Shown here one piece after another: positions 52,283-63,574 of a stretch of 64,000 nt of DNA. The notes beneath the pieces are model-generated. The model was not told the origin of the DNA. It did no database searches and saw nothing but the letters and a program-made list of their open reading frames with translations. The translations under genes and the position numbers were made by a program. Where the stretch lies: NCBI GenBank assembly GCA_003339415.1, contig PDHQ01000139.1:1-64000 (forward strand), given 5' to 3'. How positions within the stretch are numbered: the stretch's first letter is position 1; the number at the start of each line of letters is the position of its first letter. This DNA comes from Ophiocordyceps camponoti-saundersi (nom. inval.). Lineage: Eukaryota; Ascomycota; Sordariomycetes; Hypocreales; Ophiocordycipitaceae.

Positions 52283-53042
52283 CTACCACTGGGATGTTAG
52301 CCTCTCAATTTCCTTATCGCTTAAGCCAGGGCATGCTCCACATCGGCAACGAAACCCGTATGTCATGTATAGTTCGGCAACTGTACGGTCCCTTCCGTAG
52401 GAGATCCGTAGTTCTTCTCCTGCTGCCACTCTATCAGCCTGAACACGAAGAACGAGACAGCCCATTATTTGATCGTAATGGAAGCGAACGTTATGAGCAG
52501 GATAACAAGCGTGATTAAATCGTGCCGCAATGGGGAAAAGTCCGGCTTCGTGCCCGCCAACTGTAAAGCTTTGGGGGCGCGTTAGCATCTACATATTTAA
52601 CAAGAGGATCAATACTGTTATAACGATTCCTTACCAGTTTGTTGCCCATATTGCTTGGATAGGTGGTGTCCCTGGCTTCACCAGCTCATTGACATGAAGA
52701 CTCAAAGCAATTTTTGTCGAATTAGGGTCTAGTTGTTCGAAAATACGAAAAAGGCTCGACTGGTCGGCAATAAAGAGGGATTTCTCCGCTAATATGAGGT
52801 CATCCTTTTGCAAGTTGCGCACGGCAAAAGCACCCCAGCCCGCGATTTCGGAGCGCCGGATCTTGAAAAACCTATTCTGAAATTGAGGTTCAGGTGTATG
52901 TTTGCAAACGGGCTCCGTCGATTCGGAGGTATTAGTGACTTCATGATCGCCACAAATATCGCCAAACGAGTCGTCGCCTGAGCTATATATGAATTAGAGA
53001 AAGCGACCTCACATACTTCGTCACTTACACAGGTAAGCGCAT
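52283..53042 (-). CDS. SET-domain protein (putative lysine methyltransferase), 3 exons
   Basis: Model: exon 1 53042-53029, exon 2 52982-52635, exon 3 52568-52283; 648 nt, 215 codons plus TAG. The exons join in one open frame only after removal of two introns with proper splice signals. The SET domain spans about residues 45-200. It starts FKIRRSE and GWGAFAVRNL (53-62). RFNHACYPAHNV (137-148) is the S-adenosylmethionine-binding N-H motif. GEELRISYG (171-179) supplies the catalytic-tyrosine region, and CRCGAC (195-200) is a short post-SET cysteine cluster. Proteins of this type transfer methyl groups to lysine; the substrate here is unknown. There is no signal peptide or membrane segment. Codons and base composition are normal, with no RIP. 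The start is the weak point: exon 1 codes only four and two-thirds codons, with an in-frame stop nine bases before the ATG, and exon 2 has no in-frame ATG, so an undetected upstream exon is possible. Confidence 0.8.
52569..52634 (-). other. Intron 2 of the SET gene
   Basis: 66 bp on the minus strand. Donor GTAAGG, branch-site match GCTAAC about 15 bases before the acceptor, and acceptor AAAG. Splicing joins ..WATN to CFTVGG..; without it the frame ends at TGGTAA. The other AG sites nearby give a stop or the wrong frame. Confidence 0.8.
52983..53028 (-). other. Intron 1 of the SET gene
   Basis: 46 bp on the minus strand, short even for a filamentous fungus. Donor GTAAGT, branch-like CTAAT, acceptor ATAG. 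It removes an in-frame TAA and joins MRLP-V to SGDD. It is less certain than intron 2. Confidence 0.6.
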
Positions 53043-53580
53043 GTCTTCCTAGTTTAGATATATGTTTCTGCGCGTAGATAGATTAAGTGTATGCGTTTAG
53101 CCCCAAGTATTCAGGAGATGACACGGAAGCTTGCGTGGAGATGATCCAGGGCATTGAGATATATGACTGAATGTAGAGATCATAGTTGACTTTAATATAA
53201 CAGATCAGGTGTACGGCGAGCGGCGGACTTCAGTTGCTTTCGACTTACTACTGAGTGGCGTTTACTTATTAGTCTTGAAAATTCGCTATGAAATGAACAG
53301 GAACGTTTACCTTGATTTCCCCGAATGCGACACATTCAGCCCTAAGAATGGGTGAGGATAGGCTCTCTGCAGGCTACTGCTCTGTTTAGGGAAAGGCAAG
53401 TAGTTGTAGAGCGCTCTCGTTGATTCGCGAGCATGCTTTAGGGAGGGATGAGCTCTCAAGCGAAAGTCCAAAACGAAGTCTAACTGAAGTGAGCTAAATT
53501 CGCAGCATAGATACATCTGGTTGCGTTGGTTTTCAGTGCTGAAGTCGAGCGCATGACAAGGCTAGAAAGTTTTTACTCAC
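53043..53580. other. Normal-composition intergenic stretch upstream of SET gene
   Basis: About 540 bases with ordinary G+C and no sign of RIP. It should contain the promoter of the SET gene. On the minus strand a TATA-like GTTATATTAAAG lies about 150 bp before the ATG. A 69-codon minus-strand frame at 53307-53516 has no recognisable motif and is probably chance. Confidence 0.5.
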
Positions 53581-53733
53581 GTCGTATCATCATATGCATC
53601 AATTGCCGTTCAAGCTTCTTGGTCTTATAATAACGTCCCACGTTAACGAACCGACTAACCGTGCCTTTCCAAAAGCGAGGGCTGAATCGGTATAACCTTT
53701 GCGCAGCAGCGACGAAGCACTGAATAACATCTT
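53581..53733 (-). pseudogene. Orphan exon-like open stretch, unknown product
   Basis: A 153-bp open stretch on the minus strand bounded by acceptor-like TTTAAG and donor-like GTGAGT, both in the same phase. It reads EDVIQCFVAAAQRLYR, then FSPRFWKGTVSRFVNV, and ends LERQLMHMMIRR. The run of bulky and basic residues after an alanine-rich helix faintly resembles the mid-N-terminal part of fungal cytochrome P450s, but no heme-binding or other hallmark is nearby, and I found no neighbouring exons. An alternative frame begins MCFKKMLFSASSLL and stops after 48 codons. It may be a remnant of a second gene in the island. Low certainty. Confidence 0.25.
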
Positions 53734-53861
53734 CTTAAAGCACATCTAAATGTGATGTGAGAGAGAACTACCTACCTATATATGTTAAAGGTATAGCGTC
53801 CTCCATTTGCGTTGTTAAGAAATTAAGCGCAATATATAATATTTAGTTACTCGGTCGAGTA

Positions 53862-54059
53862 TTGTTTTTATTCCTCTCCCGGGCTACCGACCTGCCCGAG
53901 GGGTTCCTGAAACATTACACATCACTCGAAATGCGCGAGGGCCACTCCTACGACACGAGCAGTGAGCTAGACAGGCTAACGGTGGAGGGATCAAATAAGC
54001 TAATTATAGGCACGAGAAATAGGCTTAATACGAAGATTAATAAGGCCCCCGTTTATTAA
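53862..54059 (+). CDS. Short unrecognised reading frame (65 codons)
   Basis: ATG to TAA on the plus strand. The first two thirds have normal composition (ATDLPEGFLKHYTSLEM, SYDTSSELDRLTVEGSN), while the last third (from about 53996) turns AT-rich, so the frame runs across the edge of the RIP-mutated region. No family was recognised. It could be a gene fragment cut by a transposon, or chance. No ribosome-context or splice signal supports it. Confidence 0.25.
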   Translation: MFLFLSRATDLPEGFLKHYTSLEMREGHSYDTSSELDRLTVEGSNKLIIGTRNRLNTKINKAPVY

Positions 54060-56290
54060 TATATATATATATTCTCTAGGAATAACTACCCCCTATTTAG
54101 GTAGTGAAGTAAGTATTAGTTATATAACCGGAATAATATAATCCCCTTTTAAAGTAATAAATTTAAGTTTAAAAATAGGATAGATAAAAAGAAAAATAAA
54201 AAGTAAGATAATAAATAAGGGGGAAAATAAATAAAGGGAAGAAATAAGCTATAATAGTTAAATAAATAATTAAATCTTACTAGATCTTATTATAAATAAA
54301 GACTTTATAAATAAGGTTTTCTAGTTAAGTTTCTTAAGTATATTAATAGCGTTTAAAACTTATTTAAGAAAAGCTTAATTATTATAAAGTTCTTTCCGTA
54401 GCTTATTATTCTTTTCCTTAAGTGCTTAAAGCTTACTATTAACTTTTATTATTTATTTAATAAAAGATAGTAAATATCCTAGTTTAAGGTTATTAATTTT
54501 AAAAAGAGCGTTAATCTTCTTTTATATTCTAATTATAAATATCTCTTTATTATCTCTAATAGTTACTTAATCTATTTAGTTATTATTATTATTATACTTT
54601 ATTATATTATTAATAATAGCTTTTATTACTATTAGTTTAATTATTATTAATTTAGCTATTATTATTAGCTTAGTAATAATATTCTATATAAAAATATAAT
54701 TTATTTATTAGTTAATAACTTAATTATTATTATCTAAAGAAAAGTTAGAATTAAAAATAATAATAAGAGGAGCCTTATTAACTGTAAAAGTTTAGGCTAA
54801 GGCTTTTATAGTTAATACGCCCTACTTTATATAGCTTATTTATTTTATTATATAACTCTTAGTTATAAGTATTACCTTAGTAGCTATTACTAGCGATAAT
54901 AATAATATTATAGCTAATATTATTAGTAATAGCTTTCTTATTAGTAATTTTTATCGCTTATATTTTATAGCCGCCTAATAGTTTATATTATCTTATACCG
55001 CCTTATTAAGTAATTATTTTAATATACCCTAGCTAATATTTAATAACTTAGTAAGGGCTATTATAATTTATATAATATTAATATTACTTAGGTTAGTTTA
55101 TAGTTTATTAATCTACTTAGTAGTTTTTATTAGCGTTATATATATTTTTATCTTATTACTTAATACTAAGTATAATATATAATAAATTTAATATAATACC
55201 GCTTAATAAATCTAGTATCTAAAATATCTAATTTAAATTACTATTATACTTTTAATTAAGAGGTTATTAGGAGGGTTTTAGATATAATTGTTAACTTTAA
55301 GCGTTAAGCTATAAAAATCTTATAAAAGCGTTTAGGCTAAGGTAAAGAATATAATATTAATATTATTAGCGATAAGGAATAGTTTTTTTAAGGTATATAA
55401 GTATATAGGCGGGTATTATAACTTAAAAGCCTTTACTTTAGAAATTCCTTATAACTTAGTAATATAAGGTATAATAATTTTATTTTCTACCTTTATTTAT
55501 ATTATCTTAATAATTAGCTAAGCTACCTATTAGCTATCTTAGGCTTTATTTTTAAAATTATTATTAGATAGCTTAATTATATAGTTTATTACTTTCTTTT
55601 AAGATTTTAAGATTTTAATTTATTTAAGGTAATAATTATAAGTAAAGTAAGCGTATACTTAGTTAAATTTTACCTTAAAAGCTACTTATATAAAAGCTAT
55701 TATATTAGCTAGCTTATTAATATTTATTAGTAAAAGTAAAAAGTACTTATTTATTAGCTCCTTTTTAATATTTTATCTTAGCTTATAGAAAATAAAGTTT
55801 ATATCTTACGATTAAAGGAAATAGTTATATAATATTTTTATAAGTAGAATATATTTATTTAGGCGGATAAGACCTTTCTTATTATAATTATTTTTATAAA
55901 ATACTCTAAATAACGTTTCTTAAAAATCCTTATCTTTATTATAAATATTAAGCTTACCTAATAGTTAGTATAATATATTTTCGTTATTAGAAATATAGTT
56001 AAGCGTTTCTTTTCGGGTTTTTATATCTTAAAATACGCTTATTATAAGGGCCTTACCCTTAGATAGTTACGGGGCTATCTTAGAGAAGAAAAAAGTAAGA
56101 AATATATAAATAAGTTATAAAAAAGCTTAAAAAATAAAAGTATATAATAATATAGTTATATTATAATATATAGTTAGTTAAAAGGTGAATATTATAAGAG
56201 GATAAAAAGGGAAGGTTATAAAATCTAAAGCGGGGAAAAGAAAAGTATATAAAAAGAAGAGAAGAAAGAAGAGGAAAATAATATAATTAT
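54060..56290. other. Unclassified RIP-mutated sequence right of the island
   Basis: About 2.2 kb, AT-rich, with stops in all frames. On the minus strand at about 54430-54250 a charged, helix-forming run can be read (LKEKNNKLRKEL, then VLNAINILKKLN), as at the C-terminal coiled end of some transposases. This is suggestive only. A purine-rich block occurs at 56180-56280. Confidence 0.35.
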
Positions 56291-59200
56291 ACTTAGAGTT
56301 TCCGTAAGCTTACTAGCCTACTAAGTAGTAGCTAGTTATTAAGCTTTAAATATTTAAGTTAGTTATAATATTTTTTTAGTAAATCCTTATAGAATAATAG
56401 CCTTTAGGCCCCTTTAATAGATAAATAGTTAATATATCGTAATATTTAAGATAACCTCCTAACTTAGTAATATAGCTTAAATAGTTTAATTTATATTAGC
56501 TTAAGTTTCCTAATAGCTTTATTTATAGCTAGATAAAATTATATATTAGGGGTTAGACTAGTCTAGTCTTTTTTATTATAGATAAATATCCTATAATATA
56601 TAATCTTATTAAACTTACTTTTAGCTACTTATCTCTAATATTTAGCTTAGCTTATAAATTTTATAATAAGATTAGTATATCTTCCTTATAGGGGCTATTT
56701 TACCTACTCCTTTAATCTTAAAGCTTTATATAATAATTTTAGAGATTAAAATAAGTTTAGACTAGTTTATATTATCTTATAAAGCACTTTAGTAAGTAAA
56801 TAGCTTAAGGTCCTAATAATCTTATAATTAAGTTATTATATAATTATTAATAAATATTTAAACTAAATATTCTTAGAAGGCTATAATTTTTTAAAGTTAT
56901 TAAAAGATTTTATTTATTACCTTAATTAAGCTTATATTATCATATAACTTAAATAGCGCTATTACTTAAAGTATATCTCTTACTATTAAGAAGGCTAAAA
57001 CCTCCCTTAATAAAAAAGCAAAACTTAGGTTAGAGTAGATAATTATAAGTATAATTATAATAAAGTCTAGCTAATTTTCTATTCTAATAATAGTCTCCGA
57101 GGCTCCTATTATCTAGTAAGCTATAAGCTATATAAAGCGAGAGAAATAATCGACTAATATTAATATAAATTTAGTCCTATTTATAGCTATTAAGAATAAT
57201 CTTAAATAGTTTATAGTAATAACTTAAAAAGGTGCCGAAATATAAATTAGCTAATCTAGCGCTTTTAGCTTTTAGTTAGAATATAAAGTATATTCTTTAT
57301 AACTTATTATATAGAATATAATATCCTAAGCTATACTAAGCTAGAAAATATATATATAAAGTCGTCGACGCGTAATATCTAGCTTAAGATAGCTATTTAA
57401 ACCGTAAGCTTAGTAAAATACTTATAGGATCTTATAATAAAGAAGGTATTTCTATTACTTAGTCGAGTAACTCCCTTAATATAATAAGGTATTTTTTTAT
57501 ATTAACTATTTAAAAGACGCCGCTTATTATCTAATATAACTTATTAAGATATAATTAAGTTTATTAGGAACCTTATTATATTATAGCTAATTAACTATAT
57601 TTACGTAGTAATAGTTTATATAATAGTTTAATAGCTTTAATATCTTATCCGCCTTTCTAATAAGTATTATAGCTACTTAGAGGTTTACTTAAGTTTTATT
57701 ATTTTATTTTTCCTAAGTTTATAAGGCTAATAAGGTATTCTATTAAAATATAGTTAGTTATAATAAAAGGGTATTTATCTTATTAATAAGGGGTTTCTTA
57801 AGGGGTATACTTACTAGGTATTTAAAAAGCGCTTTATAGCTTTATAAGCTATCTTTTTATTTTTATAATCTAGTATTAGTATTAACTATTCCCTAGTTAG
57901 TAATATCCGTAGCTTAGTATTTATTAAATAAGAAGATAGTTTTAGATATACTATCTATAGCTTAGTTTTATAAACTCTTAATATAAGTAATTTTAATATT
58001 TAGTAACTATAGCTTAATTACTTATTAAGCGTAAATACCTTTATAGCTTTTAGAAATTAGAAACTATATAATAAAGAAGTAGTTTATAAAGATAGTTAAT
58101 TTATCTAGTATATAAAATAGGTATTAGTAATAATAGTAGAATTCGACTAAAATATAAAGTTCCTACTTATATATTTCGTAATTACGCTATATTTTTATAA
58201 AGAGAAAGGAGTTATATAAAATCGGTATTAGGCTATCTTCTTATTATTATAAAATAGTATAACCCGCTCTAAACCTTAAAATATTTATATATATAAGAAC
58301 TAGCTTATTAAGTTAAGGCTTATAAATAGCTATTATTATTTTAGCGAGAAACTTAAGGATTATAAAAAAATAAAGCCTTAGATAGTCTTTATAAGAAGGG
58401 AATATTTCTAATAAGTCGCGTTAATAGTTAAGAGAATTCCGCGTAATTAACTATTTATCTCCGGTAAGGTTTAATTATTTTAAGAAATACCTAACTTACC
58501 TTTAATTTATTAATATTAGCTATTCTTAAATTATCTAAAGCCTCCTAAGCTTAATTATAATCTATCTACTAATATAATATATCTATCTTATTACTAAGAT
58601 TTTTATTATATTAAGAAAGACCTTCTTAAAACTTAGCTAGAGTAAGGCTTATAATAATTAAAGTAGAAAGTAGTCCTTAATAAACGCTTATTATTCCTCG
58701 AATATAGTATAGTTTAAGAAAATATTATTTATATAATTATTAAAAGGCGTAATATAATAGCTTTTAATAAGGACTGCTAATAGAGATAGTTTAGGTAGAG
58801 GTTTAAGTATAGCTTTAAATACTAATTTTATTATCTTAGTAAAGCTATAAGCTATAGACTAGGTTTTCTAAGAGAGCTTTATTAGTTATAATTAGGAAAA
58901 TCCTAGGATTTAAAAAGCTAAAATATAGCGTAGTTTAAACGCGATAAGTATAGCCTAATAGCTATACTTTAAATCGAATATATTAAATAAACTAATTCTT
59001 AGATTTAAAAGTTAGTTATAAAGCTTTAATAATAATAAGATAATAATACTTAGTAAGTTTTTATTAACGTTATAATAGTTAATTATTAATTATATTTTAG
59101 CTTATAAGTTAGATTTAACCTTAATTATTATAATAAGTTCCGCTAACTATTAGCTTAACTTACTATTAGCTACTATTATATACTTATAAATTCCTAAGTT

Positions 59201-61550
59201 AATATTTTTATAAATAATTTTATTTATCTAATATTATTCTAAGGCACTTTATCTCTTTTTTCTACTTTAATATTATAGTTTAGTTCCTAGTATAATTTGC
59301 GGGTAATATAGGAATAAGTTTAAAAGCGATATATTACGTATATCTTAACCCTTAAGATTACGATATATATAAAATATATATATAATCTCCTCTCTTAAGT
59401 AATTCGGGACTAAAGGTTTAAGCGTAATATTATAAGCGTTAAACTATATTATAACTAAACGTTTATTAATAGAATTATTAATTTCTTATCGCTAAACTCT
59501 CCTTTATATTAAGAATAGTAACGCTAAGGGCTTATCTGCTTATAGCTTAGCTAGTATTATTTACTTAAGCGCTAATTAGTTATAAGCCTTTTTATATTTA
59601 ATTATAATTATTAAAAGTTATTAGTTATAATCTTTTTAATATTTATTAATATATAAAAAAGGTTAGAATCGATAAGGGGATAATAGTAAGAAGTAAGGGT
59701 ATAATTTATATAAAAGTCTATCTAAGTTTAAGTTTATATAGTTTACCTTATTAATCTTAAGGTATAGCTAACGAATAAAGTAATTAAGTTATACGCGAAA
59801 TATATAAAGTTTAAGCTAATAATAATATATCTAAATAGCTATAGTTTTTTAACTTACTTAAGTTAAAATTAATAATTTAGTTTAATATCTCGGTTTTAAT
59901 CTTAGACGTTTATTCCTTAGATAACGTCTTAGACTTATTTTAATTATCTTTATCTAACTCCTCTAATATTAATTCCGGAAAGCTAATAAATTTTCTTAAA
60001 ATAAGTAAGGTGTTAGGCGCTAGAACTAGCTTTTACTAAAGTAATATAGCTATTATAAGCCCTTATAGAATAACTAATACTTTATTCTATTTATAGTTAC
60101 TAATTATTAAAGTGCCTTTCCTAATATGGATAATAGCGTTAATATTAAAAAGCTAAGGTATTTTTAATAAAAGGGGTAAGTTATCGACTATATTATAATT
60201 TTTAAGCTTAATAATTACCTAAACTTCTCTTATTACCTTAAAGATATTTATATTTAAGATAGTAAAGTTATAAATAGAAATATATAATCTATCCGCGATT
60301 TTTATAGCTAGCTTACTAAACCTAATATTTTTTAAGTTTATAATAAGGGTCTTATTATAATTAGTAAAGTTATAGTTAATAAAACTTACCTAGGACCCTT
60401 AATTTACTATTATATTCTTATCTATTAGCTTTAGTAACTTATCTTTACTATTAACTTAAAATAAAATAATATATAAAACTCTAAAAGTTTTATAATCCTT
60501 AGTTTTTTTAATTAAGTAAATATTTATATCTTACCTAGTAAGATTAACTTTATTACTATTAATATATACCGCCTTAAACTTACCCTTACTCTTACCTTTA
60601 GCCTTTATCTTAATAAAGGATTATCTTTTACGTAATAAGAAATATATAAACTACTTAGCCTTTTCTAAACTTACTTATTAGAAATCTATTAGATTAATAA
60701 GTATAATAAATCTCTTTACTAGTTTAATTTAATTAATATTACTTAAGCTATCTTTAGCTTATATTTTAGCTAAGCTTTTTACCTTTTTTTTTCTATTAGA
60801 TAGTACGGTCTTCTTAGCACTTAATAGTCCTAGCTAGTTAAGTATTTTAAGTATTTTATAATAAAAAGTTACTTTTAAATTAGAGTTATTTTTAAATATT
60901 TCTTCTAAAAGCGTTAAGTTAATTAATCTTTTCTTAATAGCTAGTTTATTAAAGCTAGCTATTATAACTAATATTATAAGTATATTATAAGTATATTATA
61001 AACTATCTTACTAAGCTTAGTATTATCTCTATTTATTATAGTAAGTAATTAAAGCTTATAAGCTATAATATTAATAATATTAATAATATTAATATTATAT
61101 ATATTATTTTATATAAACTTATTAATTCCTAGACTAATAATATTAGAATAAATATTCTTAGTATTATTTATAAGTATATTATAAAGTTTATTAATTAGAC
61201 CTTAATAAAGGTTCCGTTCTAAGAGGTTTTAATATCTTAAGTTAACTTAATACGCCGTAATAGCTTAAGTTATCGGTAAAGGTATAGTAATTACTTATTA
61301 AAAAAGCTTTAAGCCTTTATTAACTATAGTTAAACTTTTTAAGATTATAAGTGCTTATAATAATTTTTATTCTTTATAATAAATAATAAAAGTATAAATA
61401 ACTAATATAAAAATATAATAACTACTCTATAATATAATATAAAAAATATAGTATTTTATTATATTTATTATATAGATAAATAACTAAGGTTATTATTTTA
61501 TACCTTAAAAAGTATTAATATAATATATTATTACCTTCGTATATAAGGCT
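56291..61550 (-). mobile_element. G: Ty3/gypsy element, minus strand (borders not found)
   Basis: Readable on the minus strand in the gypsy order, high to low coordinates. Reverse transcriptase around 58737-58560 reads NYINNIFLNYTIFEE, then AFIKDYFLL and LSFKKVFLNI. RNase H around 58240-58060 reads RNYEIYK and ELYILVEF. Integrase core around 57245-56885 reads VITINYLRLFLIAINRTKFI, then LVDYFSRF and, later, VIALFKLYDNISLIKVINKI. The family differs from C and E in sequence. Neither LTR could be paired by eye, so the outer limits are only approximate. Stops are everywhere. Confidence 0.7.
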
Positions 61551-63260
61551 CCGGCCCTCTAAGGCTAAGAATAATATAGACCTTTAAGACCTTATACGGA
61601 TCTGTTACGGTCGGCGTTTCCAGACTTTACGGAAATAGGTAACACGGAAAGCCGAATATTAAACTAACTATAATACTTTCCGGACTTCCGAAAACACTCC
61701 TAAATACGTTATCTTCTAGCATATAGAATAACCCTCTCCTTAACCGGAAAGGTTACTACGTTTATAAGAAATTAAGTATTTAGAGAAGAGGTTTTCCTAC
61801 TACTTAGTAGATAGTAATTTAATTACTTACTCTCTTCCTTACTTTTTAAATAATTCTATTATTAACCTATTATTATAAAACTATTACTATTCTAATCCGA
61901 TTTAAACGCGCTTCTATATCTAATAATCCTATTATTTAAATCTTTATTACTAGATAATTAATTATCTTCCTAACCTTAAACCGATCGAAAGTGCTATCCG
62001 ACTTCTATCTTATACTTATATAATAGTAATTTTTTTACTTTAAAAGGGCTATAAAAATTCTAGAAAAAATAATAAAAATACTTATAGATAGATAAGCTAT
62101 ACCTTAGCTAAAAATATATCTTCTAAGGTTCGGTACGATTTTTTAAAGCTTTAGGGCTTAAAGAATTATCCTACGTAGGCTTTACGTATAGAAAATACCC
62201 TTATTCGCAAGAAACTTTAACTTACTATATAGTAAGAAAGTAACGTTAAAATTAAAGACGCCTTAGCCCTTATAAAGCTATTTATCGATAATAGTCCCTT
62301 AACGTAAATAAAGTATATTAAAAATACTAAAGTTATTTAAGATAGGTTAAAAGACCTTTATAATCCCTCTTTCTTTACGTCGAATTTCCTTCTTATAGGT
62401 AATTTATTTAATATATATTATACGGAAGGTAATATAGAAGTTTATCTTAATAAGATAAAACTAAGCTACAAAAAGCTTTTTTCTAGAGATATCGAAATAC
62501 CCGAAATCGTTATAATAAGCTTAACGCTTATAAGCTTACGAAACGAATACTAAGGCTTTATAATAAATATTATATAAGCCTTATAAAATAACGAAAAAGC
62601 GTATACCCTCGAGACCCTCTTCTCTTCCCTTATAGACGAAGAGAAAAGAAATATTTTAGCTACTTCTAAAAAGGTTTTATATACCTCTTATAAAGGTAAA
62701 AAGCCTTATAAGTAAAAGAAAGAAATTATTTTTTACCTAAATTATAAAAATAAAGGGTATAAAGTAGATTTATATTAGTATTTATACCCCTATAAAGCAC
62801 TTAATTAGTAGAAATAAAAAGATACTTCTTCGGAAGAAAATAGAAAAATATTACAAATAAAGGCTTTATTAAAAGCCTAAAAAGAGAGGAAAATAAAGGA
62901 AAAAATCATAGCTATTATAAATTCCCCTATTAGTCCTATTCTAAAGAAAATAAAAAATCTTTATTATAAACCGGCTTAAAAAACGACTAAGAAAATAGTC
63001 CTTCTTACGAAAAACAATCGAATAACTAAATTAAATTTAGACGAAGAAAAGATCGAAGAAGAAGAAAAAGAAGTTAAAGAAGAATAAAGGGAATAATCTA
63101 ATTCTAACGAAGAAGTTAAATTTATCGATATCCTTATATAGGTAAATAATACCTTTCTTCCTTCTATTAATAATATAACTAATAATAATATTATAAGATC
63201 TATAAATTTAAATATTAGTAATAATAGATTACGAAAAATATAAAATTCTATTTTTTCTAC
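61551..63260 (+). pseudogene. H: copia-type gag remnant
   Basis: A plus-strand stretch with less RIP than its surroundings. From about 62430 it reads NIEVYLNKIKLSYKKLF, then TLETLFSSLIDEEKRNI (62600-62650), the gag pattern of copia elements. A zinc knuckle of spacing C-x2-C-x4-H-x4-C follows at about 62734-62776, but all four metal-binding codons are now TAT or TAC (tyrosine), and the next TGG is TAG. Each is one RIP transition away. The pol part expected downstream is cut off by the LTR of D2 at 63274. Its own LTR was not identified. Confidence 0.7.
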
Positions 63261-63273
63261 CTCTAATACTTAT

Positions 63274-63574
63274 TATTAAGTAGTCTTTATATATATATAT
63301 AGGTAAGAGAAAGTAAAGGTAATCTAAATTAAGTATAATTAGAGATAGATACCCTTCCTTTATCGTACGAGGAAGAGCGGCTATATAGCTAGATAATACT
63401 CTACTTTTATACCCTCTTTCTTTTTATCTAAGCTACCTCCTACCTCCTAAGTCATACGAGGTATAACTTAGGTAGTAATATATATTTCGTTAGAGGCTTC
63501 CCTATATCTATACTATCTTTTATATATATATCGTATAATAGATATAAAGGGGTATAGAGAGATAATATCTAATA
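63274..63574 (-). repeat. 3' LTR of D2
   Basis: 301 bp, reverse orientation; related to 13082-13383 and to the split LTR at 26976-28799. Confidence 0.9.

Noticed and set aside
52294..52518. 74-codon plus-strand frame within the SET gene
   Set aside because: It lies antisense to exon 3, whose minus-strand frame carries the SET motifs. This frame has no motif of its own and is a shadow.
52631..52822. Treating the two minus-strand SET pieces as a frameshifted pseudogene
   Set aside because: A 66-bp intron with GTAAGG, GCTAAC and AAAG joins them exactly in frame, and the total coding length is divisible by three.
53307..53516. 69-codon minus-strand frame upstream of the SET gene
   Set aside because: No recognisable motif, no splice or start context, and no in-frame link to the SET gene or the nearby exon-like stretch. 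Likely chance in normal-composition DNA.
61551..63574. H gag and the D2 LTR as one copia element
   Set aside because: The LTR at 63274-63574 is in the opposite orientation, and its inner side (63575 onward) matches the 3' region of D1, so the gag lies outside D2.
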